Virus record (IMG/VR): IMGVR_UViG_3300047550_004187
Coordinates: 1-30,954 of that record
DNA length: 30,954 nt
Strand: one strand, 5' to 3'
Source: a virus
Shown: in pieces, positions 7,802-13,902 of the stretch
How the letters are laid out: every line of letters starts with the position of its first letter
Position numbering within the stretch: the stretch's first letter is position 1
The notes under the pieces: generated by a model
Database searches by the model: none
What the model was told of the DNA's origin: nothing
What the model saw: the letters and a program-made list of their open reading frames with translations, nothing else
Translations under genes and position numbers: made by a program

Positions 7802-8062
7802 CTATTTTATCTCTTGAATATTTGGTGCCGTTCGCAAAACAGAAATATTTTTTTGTATCTGTAAGACTACTGTGATTAAAGTTATAAACCCAATAAATTG
7901 AATCATCGTAAAAATCATAATTATCTTGGGAAGTGATTGACTTGACTTTAGCATCTTTTCACAGTTGTCTAATCGCTTCTGAAACGAACCAAGAAGAGAT
8001 ATTATACTCGCTCTATTGAGTTTGTGAATGAATACAGAATCTTCAGAGTCTTTACTACTCAT
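7802..8062 (-). CDS. Small single-pass membrane protein, unknown function
   Basis: 86 residues. The N-terminal 45 are hydrophilic and helical (KLNRASIISLLGSFQKRLDN, with a short coiled-coil character). Residues about 46-70 form one strongly hydrophobic membrane segment (IIMIFTMIQFIGFITLITVV), and a short polar tail follows. AGAAG lies just before the ATG as a ribosome-binding site. It sits between gp53 (convergent) and the gp32 terminator, probably with its own promoter (GTTAAATA at 8089-8096 is a weak late-type candidate). The layout resembles accessory membrane peptides such as spanin-like or superinfection-exclusion proteins, but nothing specific supports either. Confidence 0.7.
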   Translation of the reverse strand: MSSKDSEDSVFIHKLNRASIISLLGSFQKRLDNCEKMLKSSQSLPKIIMIFTMIQFIGFITLITVVLQIQKNISVLRTAPNIQEIK

Positions 8063-8100
8063 TTTCTTCTAATCAAACTTCACATCAGTATTTAACAAAA

Positions 8101-8122
8101 AAGGGAGGTTTAGACCTCCCTT
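8101..8122 (-). terminator. Intrinsic terminator after gp32
   Basis: A perfect 9-bp stem (AAGGGAGGT and ACCTCCCTT) with a 4-nt loop is followed on the minus strand by a run of six T. It lies 22 nt after the gp32 stop and ends the replication operon. The plus strand lacks a T-run, so it acts in one direction. Confidence 0.92.
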
Positions 8123-8143
8123 AATTATGAATATGAAACTAAA

Positions 8144-9067
8144 TCAGTCTTCTGCCAACTTTGCGAAGTAGGAGAGGGCATCGTCGTCTTCATCATCTTC
8201 AACCGCAGCACGACGGGTGGGTTTCAGATTGCTGAGTTCGGAACGAAGGTCATCATCAAGTTCCTTATAAGAACCACGAGTATTGTCTTCCTCGTCAAGT
8301 TCTTCAGGGTCTTGATTCTTAGGAGTTCCTTTCAGACCCAGAGTATAATCAAGACGCTTCTTGAGATCTTCATAAGACTTATATTCAGAAGGACTCAGGT
8401 ACTCGGCAAGAGAATACTGCTTTTTCCAGATTGCTTCAAGAGCATCATCATCATTCAGAAGCGCACCAGCAGAGGCGAACTCGGAAGAATCATAATTACG
8501 ATAACCAGCAACGTTCTTTGCCTTCAGTTTGAAGTTAGCACCTTGCCAGAAGTCAAAGGGATCGATAGGAGTCTCATCTTCAAATTCAGGTTGCATCGCT
8601 TCGGAGATCTTATCAAAGATCTTCTTACCATACTTGAAGAGGAATACCTTACCTTCATTCTCAGGATTGGCAGGGTCTTTTACCACATAGATGTTGGAAA
8701 CATAAGTCAGTTTGCGCTTTTGCTTGCGAGCAACTTCCTTATTGGCATCAACACCAGAATTCCAGAGACCAGAGTTGTGCTCACAAATGGGGCACTTTTG
8801 ATTCAGAGAAGTCAGGCAGTTATCGATCAACCAACCACCAGGACCTTGGAAAGCATGAGAATAAACTTTCACAAACGGAAGGTCTTCACCTTCGGGGGCA
8901 GGCAGGAAACGAATGACGGCATAACCATTGCCGCTTTTATCTACATCCAGTTTCCAGATACGGTCATCAGCAGTACCGCTGGAACTATTCATTTTTTCAA
9001 CTTCTTTCACCAGTTTTTCGGTGAGAGAACCAAGCTTAGATTGTTTTTTAAGATCTGCAAAACTCAT
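8144..9067 (-). CDS. 32: Single-stranded DNA-binding protein gp32
   Basis: 307 residues (T4 gp32 is 301). Three domains: a basic cooperativity N-terminus (MSFADLKKQSKLGSL); an OB-fold core with the zinc site H71, C84, C92, C95 (spacing H-x12-C-x7-C-x2-C; T4 has H-x12-C-x9-C-x2-C); and an acidic C-terminus (about 255-307) ending in a DDEDDDALSYF tail that recruits other replication proteins. It coats ssDNA in replication, recombination and repair. It is the last gene of the gp33-gp59-DUF1825-gp32 run and is followed by a strong terminator. Its leader lacks a Shine-Dalgarno and carries a 9-nt periodic repeat, suggesting self-regulated translation as for T4 gp32. Its codon usage looks more GC-rich than the tail genes, as expected for a highly expressed protein. 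Confidence 0.95.
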   Translation of the reverse strand: MSFADLKKQSKLGSLTEKLVKEVEKMNSSSGTADDRIWKLDVDKSGNGYAVIRFLPAPEGEDLPFVKVYSHAFQGPGGWLIDNCLTSLNQKCPICEHNSGLWNSGVDANKEVARKQKRKLTYVSNIYVVKDPANPENEGKVFLFKYGKKIFDKISEAMQPEFEDETPIDPFDFWQGANFKLKAKNVAGYRNYDSSEFASAGALLNDDDALEAIWKKQYSLAEYLSPSEYKSYEDLKKRLDYTLGLKGTPKNQDPEELDEEDNTRGSYKELDDDLRSELSNLKPTRRAAVEDDEDDDALSYFAKLAED

Positions 9068-9071
9068 TTTT

Positions 9072-9111
9072 GGATTCGGGGGATTAATTGGATTCGTCGG
9101 ATGACTTGGAT
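9072..9111 (-). promoter_or_regulatory. gp32 leader with five ATCC repeats at 9-nt period (putative translational operator)
   Basis: On the minus strand, ATCC occurs five times at exactly 9-nt spacing (plus-strand GGAT at 9072, 9081, 9090, 9099 and 9108), ending 4 nt before the gp32 ATG. Copies 1, 3 and 5 are ATCCAA. No Shine-Dalgarno is present. T4 gp32 represses its own mRNA by binding cooperatively to an unstructured repeat-rich leader, so this array is a plausible counterpart. Confidence 0.5.
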
Positions 9112-9129
9112 ATTCTAGCAGAGATTGAC

Positions 9130-9462
9130 CTATTGGTCAACAAACTGCTTTAAGGATTCGATTGTTTTGTCCATACTCTTAAACAAGATGCCCATATCAG
9201 TATCTGGAGGAAATCCCATCAGAGCAACTGACTTACGAAGATTCTCTTTCATCTCAACCGCTTGTGGATCATCAGAAAGAGAAAGGCGGGTATACATTAT
9301 GCGCTGCTTTTCAAGAAGTTCTTGTAGTTTTTCAATATGTTCCAATTTTGTTTCACGGTCCATCACACCAAAAGTAAGAATACTTCCGTATATCTCCTCT
9401 TGCAATTTATTAATTTCTTTTAGTTCTTCTTGAATAATATCAGAATCAAAAAAGTTACTCAT
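9130..9462 (-). CDS. DUF1825-like protein shared with cyanobacteria
   Basis: 110 residues, mostly helical. It starts MSNFFDSDIIQEELKEINKL and contains DRETKLEHIEKLQELLEKQR, RLSLSDDPQA and ALMGFPPDTDMGILFKSM. This matches my memory of DUF1825 (PF08855), a family of about 110 residues found in cyanobacteria and their phages, with the same FFDS start, a central D-R-E-x-K helix and a C-terminal M-x-x-T-I-E helix. Function is unknown. It overlaps the gp59 stop by 8 nt and precedes gp32, so it is embedded in the replication/late-transcription operon; in T4 nothing equivalent sits there. A role in DNA replication or in redirecting host transcription is suggested only by position. Confidence 0.8.
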   Translation of the reverse strand: MSNFFDSDIIQEELKEINKLQEEIYGSILTFGVMDRETKLEHIEKLQELLEKQRIMYTRLSLSDDPQAVEMKENLRKSVALMGFPPDTDMGILFKSMDKTIESLKQFVDQ

Positions 9463-10045
9463 CTATGATTTCCCTTAAAATCTTCTTGTATTGGAACATA
9501 TTGATATTTATGAAGGGATCATACTTTTTGATTTTTAAACTTACGGTTTCCCACACAGGATCAAGAAGTTTCTTATCAAAATTTTTTGAAAATTGGAATA
9601 TTTTGTCGTAAATTACGAAGGTTTCGATAAACAATCTCCCGCTTAGAAATCTTTTGAGAATCGGTGGATGTCCCTTGGAGCAATTGAAGGCATCGTTCAA
9701 TTCTGTTTCCAAGAACAATTCTGTTGATTGCTCCTTGAACAAGTAAGTCAAACTCTGCTGTCTTCGCATCCACTCTGTGTATGTTCTTTCTCCAGAATTG
9801 ATAATTTCTCCAATCCATAAGTTACTCGGGTTGTCTGTTGATACAAAATTAGAAAGAAAAAAATCCACAATTTCTTTATCAGAGTATTTTCTTGAACTTT
9901 TTTCAAAGAAATATTTGTCTTTACGCTGATTAAAAGATGTTATTGTTGCTCTAGATTTCCCCCTATACTTAAAAAAGTCATATTTACGATTCGTAAAATG
10001 ACTTTTCATCGAAAGATAAGTTTGATATGTCTCAAAAGGACTCAT
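9455..10045 (-). CDS. 59: Helicase loader gp59
   Basis: 196 residues from ATG 10045 (T4 gp59 is 217). This start makes an ATGA overlap with the gp33 stop; an upstream in-frame ATG at 10102 would overlap gp33 by 61 nt and is less likely. Gp59 loads the gp41 replicative helicase on gp32-coated forks. Diagnostic segments are KYDFFKYRGKSRATITSF and RRKDKYFFEKSSRKY-like sequence (here NQRKDKYFFEKSSRKYSDKE), which closely parallels T4 gp59 KRRDKYFFQKLSEKYKLKE, followed by DFFLSNFVSTDNPSNLWIGE and a C-terminal helical half with FIETFVIYDKI. The operon order gp33-gp59-(DUF1825)-gp32 parallels T4. Confidence 0.9.
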   Translation of the reverse strand: MSPFETYQTYLSMKSHFTNRKYDFFKYRGKSRATITSFNQRKDKYFFEKSSRKYSDKEIVDFFLSNFVSTDNPSNLWIGEIINSGERTYTEWMRRQQSLTYLFKEQSTELFLETELNDAFNCSKGHPPILKRFLSGRLFIETFVIYDKIFQFSKNFDKKLLDPVWETVSLKIKKYDPFININMFQYKKILREIIDE

Positions 10046-10374
10046 AACGGAAGGCGAGCACGGGAAGTTTTTTTCATAAAGTTGAGACGAGTTGCGTCCC
10101 ATTTTAGTCGTTCTTTAAGTGGTTTTGAAATAAGTTTCGTTACCGATTCTATCTCAAGACAATTAATTTCACAATAGTGGCAAATGGCATCAATATAATT
10201 CATTTTTTCAAGTGCCACAATGCTTTCAATTTCCAGAGCAAATTTGGAAGGAGTTAAAAACTTATTTTCTATTGCCTGTTCTAAAGTTTCTTCATATCTG
10301 GGAGAATACTCATAGAAAGAGTCGTTCCTTACATTAGACTTACCATCTTTTCTTATTGCTTTATTTGGTTCCAT
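10042..10374 (-). CDS. 33: Late-transcription coactivator gp33
   Basis: 110 residues from ATG 10374 (T4 gp33 is 112). GGAG sits 5 nt before this ATG. A longer reading from 10473 would overlap the nuclease gene by 113 nt and adds nothing recognisable. Gp33 bridges the host RNA polymerase flap and the gp45 clamp to activate late promoters. The conserved half is LTPSKFALEIESIVALEKMN, then YIDAICHYCEINCLEIESV, then LISKPLKERLKWDATRLNFM and a RARLPL end, the pattern I recall for cyanophage gp33. It overlaps the upstream nuclease by 14 nt and gp59 by 4 nt. Its presence fits the many late-type elements in the window. Confidence 0.82.
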   Translation of the reverse strand: MEPNKAIRKDGKSNVRNDSFYEYSPRYEETLEQAIENKFLTPSKFALEIESIVALEKMNYIDAICHYCEINCLEIESVTKLISKPLKERLKWDATRLNFMKKTSRARLPL

Positions 10375-11041
10375 AGAGCTCCAGTTTATCCCTAACAAAC
10401 TCTCTAATGTATTGGGTGAGTAGTTTGATGTATTTTGATTTGTCATATTCTTCATAGACGACAGATTCTCCATTTTCGCAAGCCATAATGATTACAAGTT
10501 TTTTGACTGAAATGCCAGTCAGTTCGTACAGCATACAACCATATGCCATACACTGAACAAAATAATGTTCAATCCACTCGCGTGGTTTTGGTTTTTTAGA
10601 TGTTTTGAAGTCTATTATTGCTAATTCGCCATCAAACTCGGCAATACAATCTACGGTTCCAGCTACTCCAAGAACTTTGCTGTATAAGGAACCTTCAAGA
10701 GCATGAATATTATTTATACGATTTAAATCTTTCTTCGCAATTTTAAAAAGAAAATCTGAAAGAGGTTGAACTGAAGGAAGTTCTTTATTATACAAATAAT
10801 TTTCTACCAAAGTATGCATATCAGTTCCACGACTGGTTGCCTGTCTGGTAATTTTATCTGCTTCCTCTTCCCCAACTTTTTTGCGCCAGTTAGCAAAGAA
10901 CTGGCGATTTTTGTGACTGGTAACAGAAGTAATCGAAACTAATCTTAAAAGTTGTTCTTCATCTGGAACTTTATAATATCGAACACCATCTATAGTCTCC
11001 CTTTCAAGTTGCGGGAGATTCGCATCAATATGATTAAACAT
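10361..11041 (-). CDS. PD-(D/E)XK exonuclease (RecB/MGME1-like)
   Basis: 226 residues. Motifs in order: RGTDMHTLVENYL (residues 71-83, the RecB-like helix with His76), Glu116, GVAGTVDCIAEF with the catalytic Asp131, IIDFKTSKK with Asp144-x-Lys146, and HYFVQCMAYGCMLYELTG with the QxxxY motif. This complete PD-(D/E)XK set is typical of the Cas4/AddB/MGME1 group of ssDNA exonucleases that T4-like cyanophages carry. A role in recombination or end processing with gp32 is likely. Its start follows the phoH stop directly, and its end overlaps gp33. Confidence 0.88.
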   Translation of the reverse strand: MFNHIDANLPQLERETIDGVRYYKVPDEEQLLRLVSITSVTSHKNRQFFANWRKKVGEEEADKITRQATSRGTDMHTLVENYLYNKELPSVQPLSDFLFKIAKKDLNRINNIHALEGSLYSKVLGVAGTVDCIAEFDGELAIIDFKTSKKPKPREWIEHYFVQCMAYGCMLYELTGISVKKLVIIMACENGESVVYEEYDKSKYIKLLTQYIREFVRDKLELYGTK

Positions 11042-11793
11042 TAAAAACCAGATTCCATTTTTGCAAGAATATACTCTTTGACAAGTCCAGAACGAACAAT
11101 ATCATCGACACCAAATTCAATTATATCAAAAGATGGCATTTTACGCAAGATGGTCATAAAATCCACAATACCATTTCTTTCATTTGTTTTTTGTAGGTCA
11201 GATTGAGTTGCATCACCACAGAAACAAATTTTAGTATTTTCACCAACACGAGTAATAATCGAATCTAGTTCATGAAAATTAAGGTTTTGAAATTCATCAA
11301 CAATAATAATCGAATTATCGAGTGTAGTTCCACGAAGAAAAGAGGTACTCCAGAATTTAACTGTCTCTTGTGCTTTTAAATTACCATAGAGCATTTCAAA
11401 TTCGGCATCACTTGAAAGTTGGAACATATACTTAACCATATTCTTATAGGGAATCTGGTAAATATCTGCCTTATCATCATGTGTTCCGGGAAGAAAACCA
11501 ATCTCTCTAGTGGCAACTAAGGAACGAACAATATAAACTCTTTCATAAGGGGTTCTTTCATCAAGAACATCACAAAGAGCATTATAAAGAGTAATAAATG
11601 TTTTTCCAGTTCCTGCACATCCATAAGCAACTAGATGTTTCTTGTTTGCATAAGAATCAAAAAGTTTCTTTTGATTTTCGGTAAGTGGTTCAATGTCTAC
11701 AAGATAATCAGCACTTAATGGTTTTTTACGCTTCATTTGACGAGTTGTAAGACCGACCCCGATGGGTTGCTCTGCTCTTTTTCTTCTTGCCAT
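11041..11793 (-). CDS. phoH: PhoH-like P-loop ATPase
   Basis: 250 residues. Walker A is GCAGTGKT (58-65) and Walker B is IIIVDEFQN, followed by KICFCGDATQSD, the three hallmarks of the PhoH/SF1-helicase-like family. The first 30 residues are basic. In bacteria PhoH is linked to phosphate stress, and in marine phages it is widespread with an unproven role (RNA metabolism has been proposed). The start lies 7 nt after the preceding small gene, and the end is adjacent to the exonuclease. No phosphate-regulon box is evident upstream, so it probably belongs to the phage transcription programme. Confidence 0.93.
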   Translation of the reverse strand: MARRKRAEQPIGVGLTTRQMKRKKPLSADYLVDIEPLTENQKKLFDSYANKKHLVAYGCAGTGKTFITLYNALCDVLDERTPYERVYIVRSLVATREIGFLPGTHDDKADIYQIPYKNMVKYMFQLSSDAEFEMLYGNLKAQETVKFWSTSFLRGTTLDNSIIIVDEFQNLNFHELDSIITRVGENTKICFCGDATQSDLQKTNERNGIVDFMTILRKMPSFDIIEFGVDDIVRSGLVKEYILAKMESGF

Positions 11794-11800
11794 ATGTTAA

Positions 11801-12049
11801 TTAGAGTTTTTTTACTTTTGAGCCTGGCATTTTGGCGGCTCGACCCAATACATCGTTCCATCCAGGATTCTTTGAAATCAGTTTATTCTGCCAATCACCA
11901 ACTTCCCCAGGAGAAGGGCAAGTTGATGGATCAGACCAATCGCGGATCCATTCAGGATTATCTTTTTTCCACTGGTCCCAGTCGTGGATACTCATTTCCA
12001 CTTCTTTCTGTTCTCCAGTTTTTGTATTGACTACAGGATATACAGGCAT
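11801..12049 (-). CDS. Small conserved-looking cyanophage protein (FmdB-like N-terminus without cysteines)
   Basis: 82 residues. The start MPVYPVVNTKTGEQKEVEMS resembles the first strand of FmdB-type zinc-ribbon regulators (MPTYEYRC...), but the CxxC pairs are missing. It continues HDWDQWKKDNPEWIRDWSDP, then TCPSPGEVGDWQ and a short basic C-terminus. The Trp/Asp/Pro-rich middle looks like a surface for protein or nucleic-acid contact. It sits between thyX and phoH and is preceded by a late-type element at 12073-12080. The FmdB relation is a guess from the N-terminus; function is unknown. Confidence 0.75.
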   Translation of the reverse strand: MPVYPVVNTKTGEQKEVEMSIHDWDQWKKDNPEWIRDWSDPSTCPSPGEVGDWQNKLISKNPGWNDVLGRAAKMPGSKVKKL

Positions 12050-12072
12050 AAAGTTACGAATTCAAGATAATT

Positions 12073-12080
12073 TATTTATT
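12073..12080 (-). promoter_or_regulatory. Late-type promoter element downstream of thyX
   Basis: On the minus strand this is AATAAATA, 24-31 nt upstream of the 82-residue gene and overlapping the thyX stop. It would drive that gene and possibly phoH and the replication operon. Confidence 0.4.
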
Positions 12081-12831
12081 ATGGACTCAACCGTGCCTTA
12101 TGAAGACGCTTTTCTTCATAATAACCCCAAACATTTGGTGCCCACCTTTGAATTTCTGGAGCAATTTGTTCACATAATGCCTGAATTTCAAGTTGAGCAT
12201 CCAACTTAGCACGAAGATCGAGGATATGAAGAACAGAACGAAGATTGCAAGAAAGAACAAAGTTCTGGCGAATTGCTTGTGCTAGACCATCACGAATATG
12301 TTCTTCACACATTCCCTTTTCATACTTCTGGGCATAACGCTTGCATCCTTCTACATACCATGCCATCTCATCATCATAATCTTCCTGAGTCCATTCATAT
12401 TTCTTACCCTTACGATTGGTATAGAAACCAGGAGGACGAGAATAGAAAACTTCATCAGGTTTCAGTTCTCCTTGTGCCACCTTTACAACTCTCTTACCAG
12501 TGTATCGTTGGGACTGAACATCAAACGTCACACCGACCCTGTGAGTCCTTGCTTGGACGATTACGTTGTGGACATACCCAGACACCGAAAAAGTGATTCC
12601 AGGGTGCTCTACGGGTCCCCAGTGCCCTCTCTCGTTAGACAATAACTGATCAACAATCCACTCACCACACTTCTGCGGTGTGGGAATTTCCTGATGATGG
12701 ATAGGAGTTTCTGAATAATCACATTTTCCTGCCTGGTAAATTACCTGTTCTGGAATTGGATACCCTTGAAGTTTTACTACTTCCAGATTTTTATCCAATT
12801 CAAGAAGATCTTTTGCTTTAATAGGTTTCAT
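12079..12831 (-). CDS. thyX: Flavin-dependent thymidylate synthase ThyX
   Basis: 250 residues. It makes dTMP from dUMP using methylene-tetrahydrofolate, FAD and NADPH. The ThyX signature appears as RTHRVGVTFDVQSQRYTG (residues 95-112), a variant of RHRxxSxNxxSxRY with His97, Arg98, Ser107 and Arg109 in place, as I recall from cyanobacterial forms. The C-terminal substrate-binding pattern NLRSVLHILDLRAKLDAQLE is also intact, so the enzyme should be active. Its ATG overlaps the stop of the upstream small gene in an ATGA arrangement. It supplies thymidylate for replication of an AT-rich genome. Confidence 0.94.
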   Translation of the reverse strand: MKPIKAKDLLELDKNLEVVKLQGYPIPEQVIYQAGKCDYSETPIHHQEIPTPQKCGEWIVDQLLSNERGHWGPVEHPGITFSVSGYVHNVIVQARTHRVGVTFDVQSQRYTGKRVVKVAQGELKPDEVFYSRPPGFYTNRKGKKYEWTQEDYDDEMAWYVEGCKRYAQKYEKGMCEEHIRDGLAQAIRQNFVLSCNLRSVLHILDLRAKLDAQLEIQALCEQIAPEIQRWAPNVWGYYEEKRLHKARLSP

Positions 12832-12998
12832 TTTTTTCCAAATCCTTTTGACATTTTTGCTTCTAGTTCTGCAAGTTCTTCTTTCACAACTCGCAACTGT
12901 TTTTTCATTTCCACTAGTTGCTCTTCACTATATAAGTGTTCTTGTTTTAGCAACCTATTCAACATTTTAACAAGTTTTCTTGCCCTATCAGTCTGCAT
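12828..12998 (-). CDS. Small coiled-coil protein upstream of thyX
   Basis: 56 residues from ATG 12998; a longer reading starting MMMTV at 13013 is possible but would increase overlap with the gene before it. It is almost entirely one charged helix: QTDRARKLVKMLNRLLKQEH, then QLVEMKKQLRVVKEELAELE, then a basic end KGFGKK. Its stop overlaps the thyX ATG (ATGA), and its start overlaps the preceding 55-residue gene by 11 nt, so the three are translationally linked. Function unknown; the heptad-like spacing suggests a dimer. Confidence 0.7.
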   Translation of the reverse strand: MQTDRARKLVKMLNRLLKQEHLYSEEQLVEMKKQLRVVKEELAELEAKMSKGFGKK

Positions 12999-13155
12999 AA
13001 CCGTCATCATCAAAAATTTCGTCGTAGTCTAAAATTGGTCGTTTTGGTTCCTCTGGATGTTTGTAAGCAGAAACATCAGAATAAATTTCTGCCTTTAATG
13101 AATCGACAAGAAGTTCCAGATTACGAACAATAAGTTTTAGTTTGTCTCTGTCCAT
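12988..13155 (-). CDS. Small acidic protein, unknown function
   Basis: 55 residues from ATG 13155 to TGA 12988. An N-terminal helix (MDRDKLKLIVRNLELLVDSL) is followed by a Pro-rich stretch (HPEEPKRPILDYD) and an acidic end (EIFDDDGYAD). It is the first gene after the terminator at 13194-13214 and overlaps the next gene by 11 nt. The small size and acidic tail recall host-protein-binding phage peptides, but no family is recognised. Continuous coupling into thyX supports its being real. Confidence 0.65.
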   Translation of the reverse strand: MDRDKLKLIVRNLELLVDSLKAEIYSDVSAYKHPEEPKRPILDYDEIFDDDGYAD

Positions 13156-13193
13156 ATCTTATAATTCTCTCAATCAATTTTAGCATAAAAAAA

Positions 13194-13214
13194 AGAGGGG
13201 ATCAAGTCCCCTCT
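13194..13214 (-). terminator. Intrinsic terminator after the small-peptide pair
   Basis: Stem AGAGGGGA/TCCCCTCT (8 bp) with a 5-nt loop, followed on the minus strand by eight T (13193 down to 13186). It begins 4 nt after the stop of the 33-residue gene and separates the riboswitch unit from the thyX unit. Confidence 0.92.
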
Positions 13215-13218
13215 CATA

Positions 13219-13320
13219 TCAAGCAACTTGAGGTTGCTTTGCCATATTCAGTTGTGCATCTTTAAGAAGTTTTTCCTTCTTTGCCTTAACTTTTAGGTAG
13301 CGAACGAAGTAAGTATTCAC
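13219..13320 (-). CDS. 33-residue basic peptide
   Basis: GTG start at 13320 and TGA at 13219. The GTG overlaps the stop of the preceding 54-residue gene (GTGA), and a strong GGGAGG lies 6 nt before it, which supports expression. The peptide is MNTYFVRYLKVKAKKEKLLK followed by DAQLNMAKQPQVA: a short strand and then a basic amphipathic helix. A terminator follows at once. No family known to me; it could be a small regulator or a leader-type product of the riboswitch operon. Confidence 0.65.
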   Translation of the reverse strand: MNTYFVRYLKVKAKKEKLLKDAQLNMAKQPQVA

Positions 13321-13481
13321 TTCACACCTCCCTTGGATTTCTCCATATGAAGTTTGTTTCCATTCTCATCAACATAAAACATAGATCCACGGTAGATTTC
13401 TACATGTGGTTCAATTTTAAATGTTTGATTTGGACGATTTGTGGTATCATACTCGATACCACGATATACAACTTTTGACAT
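13317..13481 (-). CDS. 54-residue peptide controlled by the riboswitch-like leader
   Basis: ATG 13481 with an excellent ribosome-binding site, AAGGAG at 13489-13494 (7 nt spacing). The protein starts MSKVVYRGIEYDTTNRPNQT, continues FKIEPHVEIYRGSMFYVDEN and ends KLHMEKSKGGVK; it looks like a small beta protein (an SH3-like or DUF4278-like small fold is possible, not proven). It lies directly downstream of the structured leader at 13505-13590, matching the known arrangement of Downstream-peptide RNAs before short reading frames in cyanobacteria and cyanophages. It overlaps the 33-residue gene by 4 nt. Confidence 0.78.
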   Translation of the reverse strand: MSKVVYRGIEYDTTNRPNQTFKIEPHVEIYRGSMFYVDENGNKLHMEKSKGGVK

Positions 13482-13504
13482 TAGGTTTCTCCTTAATTGA
13501 AGTT

Positions 13505-13590
13505 AAAGAGCGTTCCTTCAGTCGGCGTTTGCGTTCGCTATTTGCGAATAGCGAATGAACGATCCGTTCCGCGTCGGCTTACTTCCGTCC
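13505..13590 (-). ncRNA. Glutamine-riboswitch-like leader (Downstream-peptide/glnA type), with duplicated or permuted parts
   Basis: This GC-rich, highly structured block stands out from the AT-rich surroundings. On the minus strand it holds, in order: GGACGGAAGTA (13590-13580), GCCGAC, CGTTCAT (13561-13555), a 9-bp hairpin (arms 13547-13555 and 13534-13542, loop of 4), GCCGAC again, and GAAGGAACGC (13519-13510). CGTTC (13561-13557) can pair with GAACG (13515-13511) to form the closing stem. CGTTCA, GACGGAAGTA and GAAGGAACGC are, from memory, hallmark strings of the glnA and Downstream-peptide glutamine riboswitches. The usual order has GACGGAAGTA between the other two; here it comes first. 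The element ends 24 nt before a short gene with a strong ribosome-binding site, so control of translation start is likely. Confidence 0.65.
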
Positions 13591-13599
13591 TATTCAATT

Positions 13600-13803
13600 T
13601 TAGCACTTTGTGGTGAAATCCTTTCGGAGTTCTAATAACAGGCGATCTTCTATTTTTTGAGTTACTACATCGTCGTTTTTAACGATGTCCATTAGTTCCA
13701 GAGCAGTATCACAAGAAATGGCAACCTGAGGATTACCAATTGCTTGAGGTGTTGAAACGAATAGAAGAGGAACCCATGCTAAAAGCAAAAGTGCCTTAGT
13801 CAT
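13600..13803 (-). CDS. Small exported protein with signal peptide
   Basis: 67 residues. The N-terminus MTKALLLLAWVPLLFVSTPQ followed by AIG is a classic Sec signal peptide (basic start, hydrophobic core, A-x-G-like cleavage region). The mature part of about 44 residues has two Cys (ISCDTALELM and the C-terminal KDFTTKC), which could form a disulfide in the periplasm. It is the first gene after a strong sigma70-type promoter (13824-13852), so it is probably expressed early. Its stop is close to the riboswitch block, so read-through would carry into the peptide pair and perhaps thyX. Function unknown; a periplasmic host-modifying or superinfection role is possible. Confidence 0.75.
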   Translation of the reverse strand: MTKALLLLAWVPLLFVSTPQAIGNPQVAISCDTALELMDIVKNDDVVTQKIEDRLLLELRKDFTTKC

Positions 13804-13823
13804 AGGATGAACGGTAGGAGATT

Positions 13824-13852
13824 ATTATACTCCTATTCAAGGTATATAGCAA
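13824..13852 (-). promoter_or_regulatory. Sigma70-type (early) promoter
   Basis: On the minus strand, TTGCTA (13852-13847) and TATAAT (13829-13824) are separated by exactly 17 nt. The -10 box is a perfect match and the -35 box matches 4 of 6. Transcription would start near 13817, 14 nt before the 67-residue gene. It is the best host-type promoter seen in the window. Confidence 0.8.
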
Positions 13853-13902
13853 GTTTGTTTTGTATAAAATGTTACAATTTTATAAAATCTTAAAGGGCAA
13901 AA

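Noticed and set aside
8312-9118. A 268-codon plus-strand open frame
   Set aside because: It lies opposite gp32, which has a full zinc site and family match; the plus frame shows no family features and arises from codon bias of the gp32 gene.
10375-10473. Extended N-terminus of gp33
   Set aside because: It would overlap the exonuclease gene by more than 100 nt; the ATG at 10374 has GGAG at 5 nt and gives the T4-like length.
11801-12049. FmdB-type zinc-ribbon regulator as a firm call
   Set aside because: Only the first few residues resemble FmdB, and the CxxC pairs that define it are absent, so it is listed as unknown with that caveat.
13505-13590. tRNA gene in the GC-rich block
   Set aside because: No acceptor/anticodon/T-arm arrangement fits; the paired segments and conserved strings fit a riboswitch-like leader instead.
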